A DNA stretch of 59,906 nucleotides from Mariprofundus sp. (lineage in GTDB: Bacteria; Pseudomonadota; Zetaproteobacteria; Mariprofundales; Mariprofundaceae), in assembly GCA_021772835.1 (NCBI GenBank), contig JAJFLE010000003.1, forward strand, positions 1-59,906, in the 5' to 3' direction. Made by a program: the position numbers and the translations under genes. This document shows, one piece after another, positions 59,769 to 59,906 of the stretch (the first letter of the stretch is position 1; each line of letters starts with the position of its first letter). The notes beneath the pieces are model-generated. The model was not told where the DNA came from. It worked only from the letters and a program-made list of their open reading frames with translations, and did not search any database.

Positions 59769-59906
59769 GGGTGTCCTGAATTTTGTGTAAACGGTTAAAT
59801 TGACGGATAGTTCCGTCTTACTCAAAGGAGAGAGTATGACCGTTTCAAAATTACCAGCAGACCTAATTGATGGTCTGTTAGCTGACTACAAGAAGCCCGA
59901 GGATCT
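59769..59906 (+). mobile_element. left end of an IS256-family insertion sequence (continues beyond window)
   Basis: GGGTGTCCTGAATTTTGTG (59769-59787), continuing TAAACGG, has the form of an IS256-family terminal inverted repeat, placed about 67 bp ahead of the transposase start as usual. AAAGGAG lies before the ATG at 59836. The other end is outside the window. Confidence 0.7.
59836..59906 (+). CDS. IS256-family transposase, N-terminal part only
   Basis: The first 23 codons encode MTVSKLPADLIDGLLADYKK and PED, matching the conserved start of IS256/mutator-type transposases (xxLPxxLLDxLLxxYKKPEDL). The gene runs off the right edge, so integrity cannot be judged. Its ribosome site AAAGGAG is good, and the upstream terminal repeat is intact. 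Confidence 0.75.
   Translation, partial: MTVSKLPADLIDGLLADYKKPED

Overview
The window reads as part of the chromosome of a Gram-negative proteobacterium of moderate GC. The trpFBA-accD-folC cluster, rplU-rpmA-obgE, envC-ctpA-yibQ and a DUF484-type gene before xerC are proteobacterial arrangements. A FeoB-like iron transporter, several Na+/K+:H+ antiporters and an ArsJ-type arsenic operon would suit a marine or iron-associated organism such as a zetaproteobacterium (Mariprofundus-like). That assignment is inference from content and gene order; no database was searched.

Left edge (1-1450): remnants of a REP-associated (RAYT) transposase and a HIT-family protein, an AT-rich gene for a predicted PD-(D/E)XK nuclease, and degenerate repeats. 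1449-8100: dprA-topA-rimI, then ilvBN behind a structured leader with a possible branched-chain leader peptide, then a frameshifted CheY-like pseudogene. 8181-13881 (minus strand): trpF-trpB-trpA-metallo-beta-lactamase-accD-folC, mostly coupled by 4-nt overlaps. 14082-17505: argD-argF-argG. 17614-22495: a universal stress protein followed by an arsenic island: arsR, a GDCCVxC small protein, and acr3-gapdh-arsJ-arsC behind a promoter whose spacer is a palindrome. This island should export arsenite directly, and arsenate as 1-arseno-3-phosphoglycerate.

22500-31350: a small secreted protein with its own terminator and a G12 tract, an antiporter pseudogene, an RquA-like methyltransferase, a PGPGW membrane protein, and a TetR-regulated tripartite RND efflux operon. 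31345-34800 is accessory: hairpin-rich sequence, a secreted protein with 22-residue repeats, and five short plus-strand genes (53-aa orphan, GNAT, TfoX-like, HAD, methyltransferase). The genes are separated by elements with attC architecture, so this looks like an integron cassette array without an integrase in view.

34869-44613: ion transport and housekeeping: FeoB-like, KefB-type antiporter, Ca2+/Na+ exchanger, purC, a second CPA2 antiporter, nhaD preceded by a three-helix RNA-like leader, and gloA. 44830-59386 is one long plus-strand block: rpmE, rplU-rpmA, obgE-proB-proA, nadD-rsfS-rlmH, envC-ctpA-yibQ, DUF502, a TPR protein and an L,D-transpeptidase that share a C-terminal domain, a DUF484-like/GGDEF cyclase, and xerC. 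It links translation, proline synthesis, NAD synthesis, cell-wall remodelling and chromosome-dimer resolution.

Right edge (59387-59906): a REP-like repeat inverted relative to the one near the left edge, an IS4-type transposase remnant, and the start of an IS256-family element that runs out of the window.
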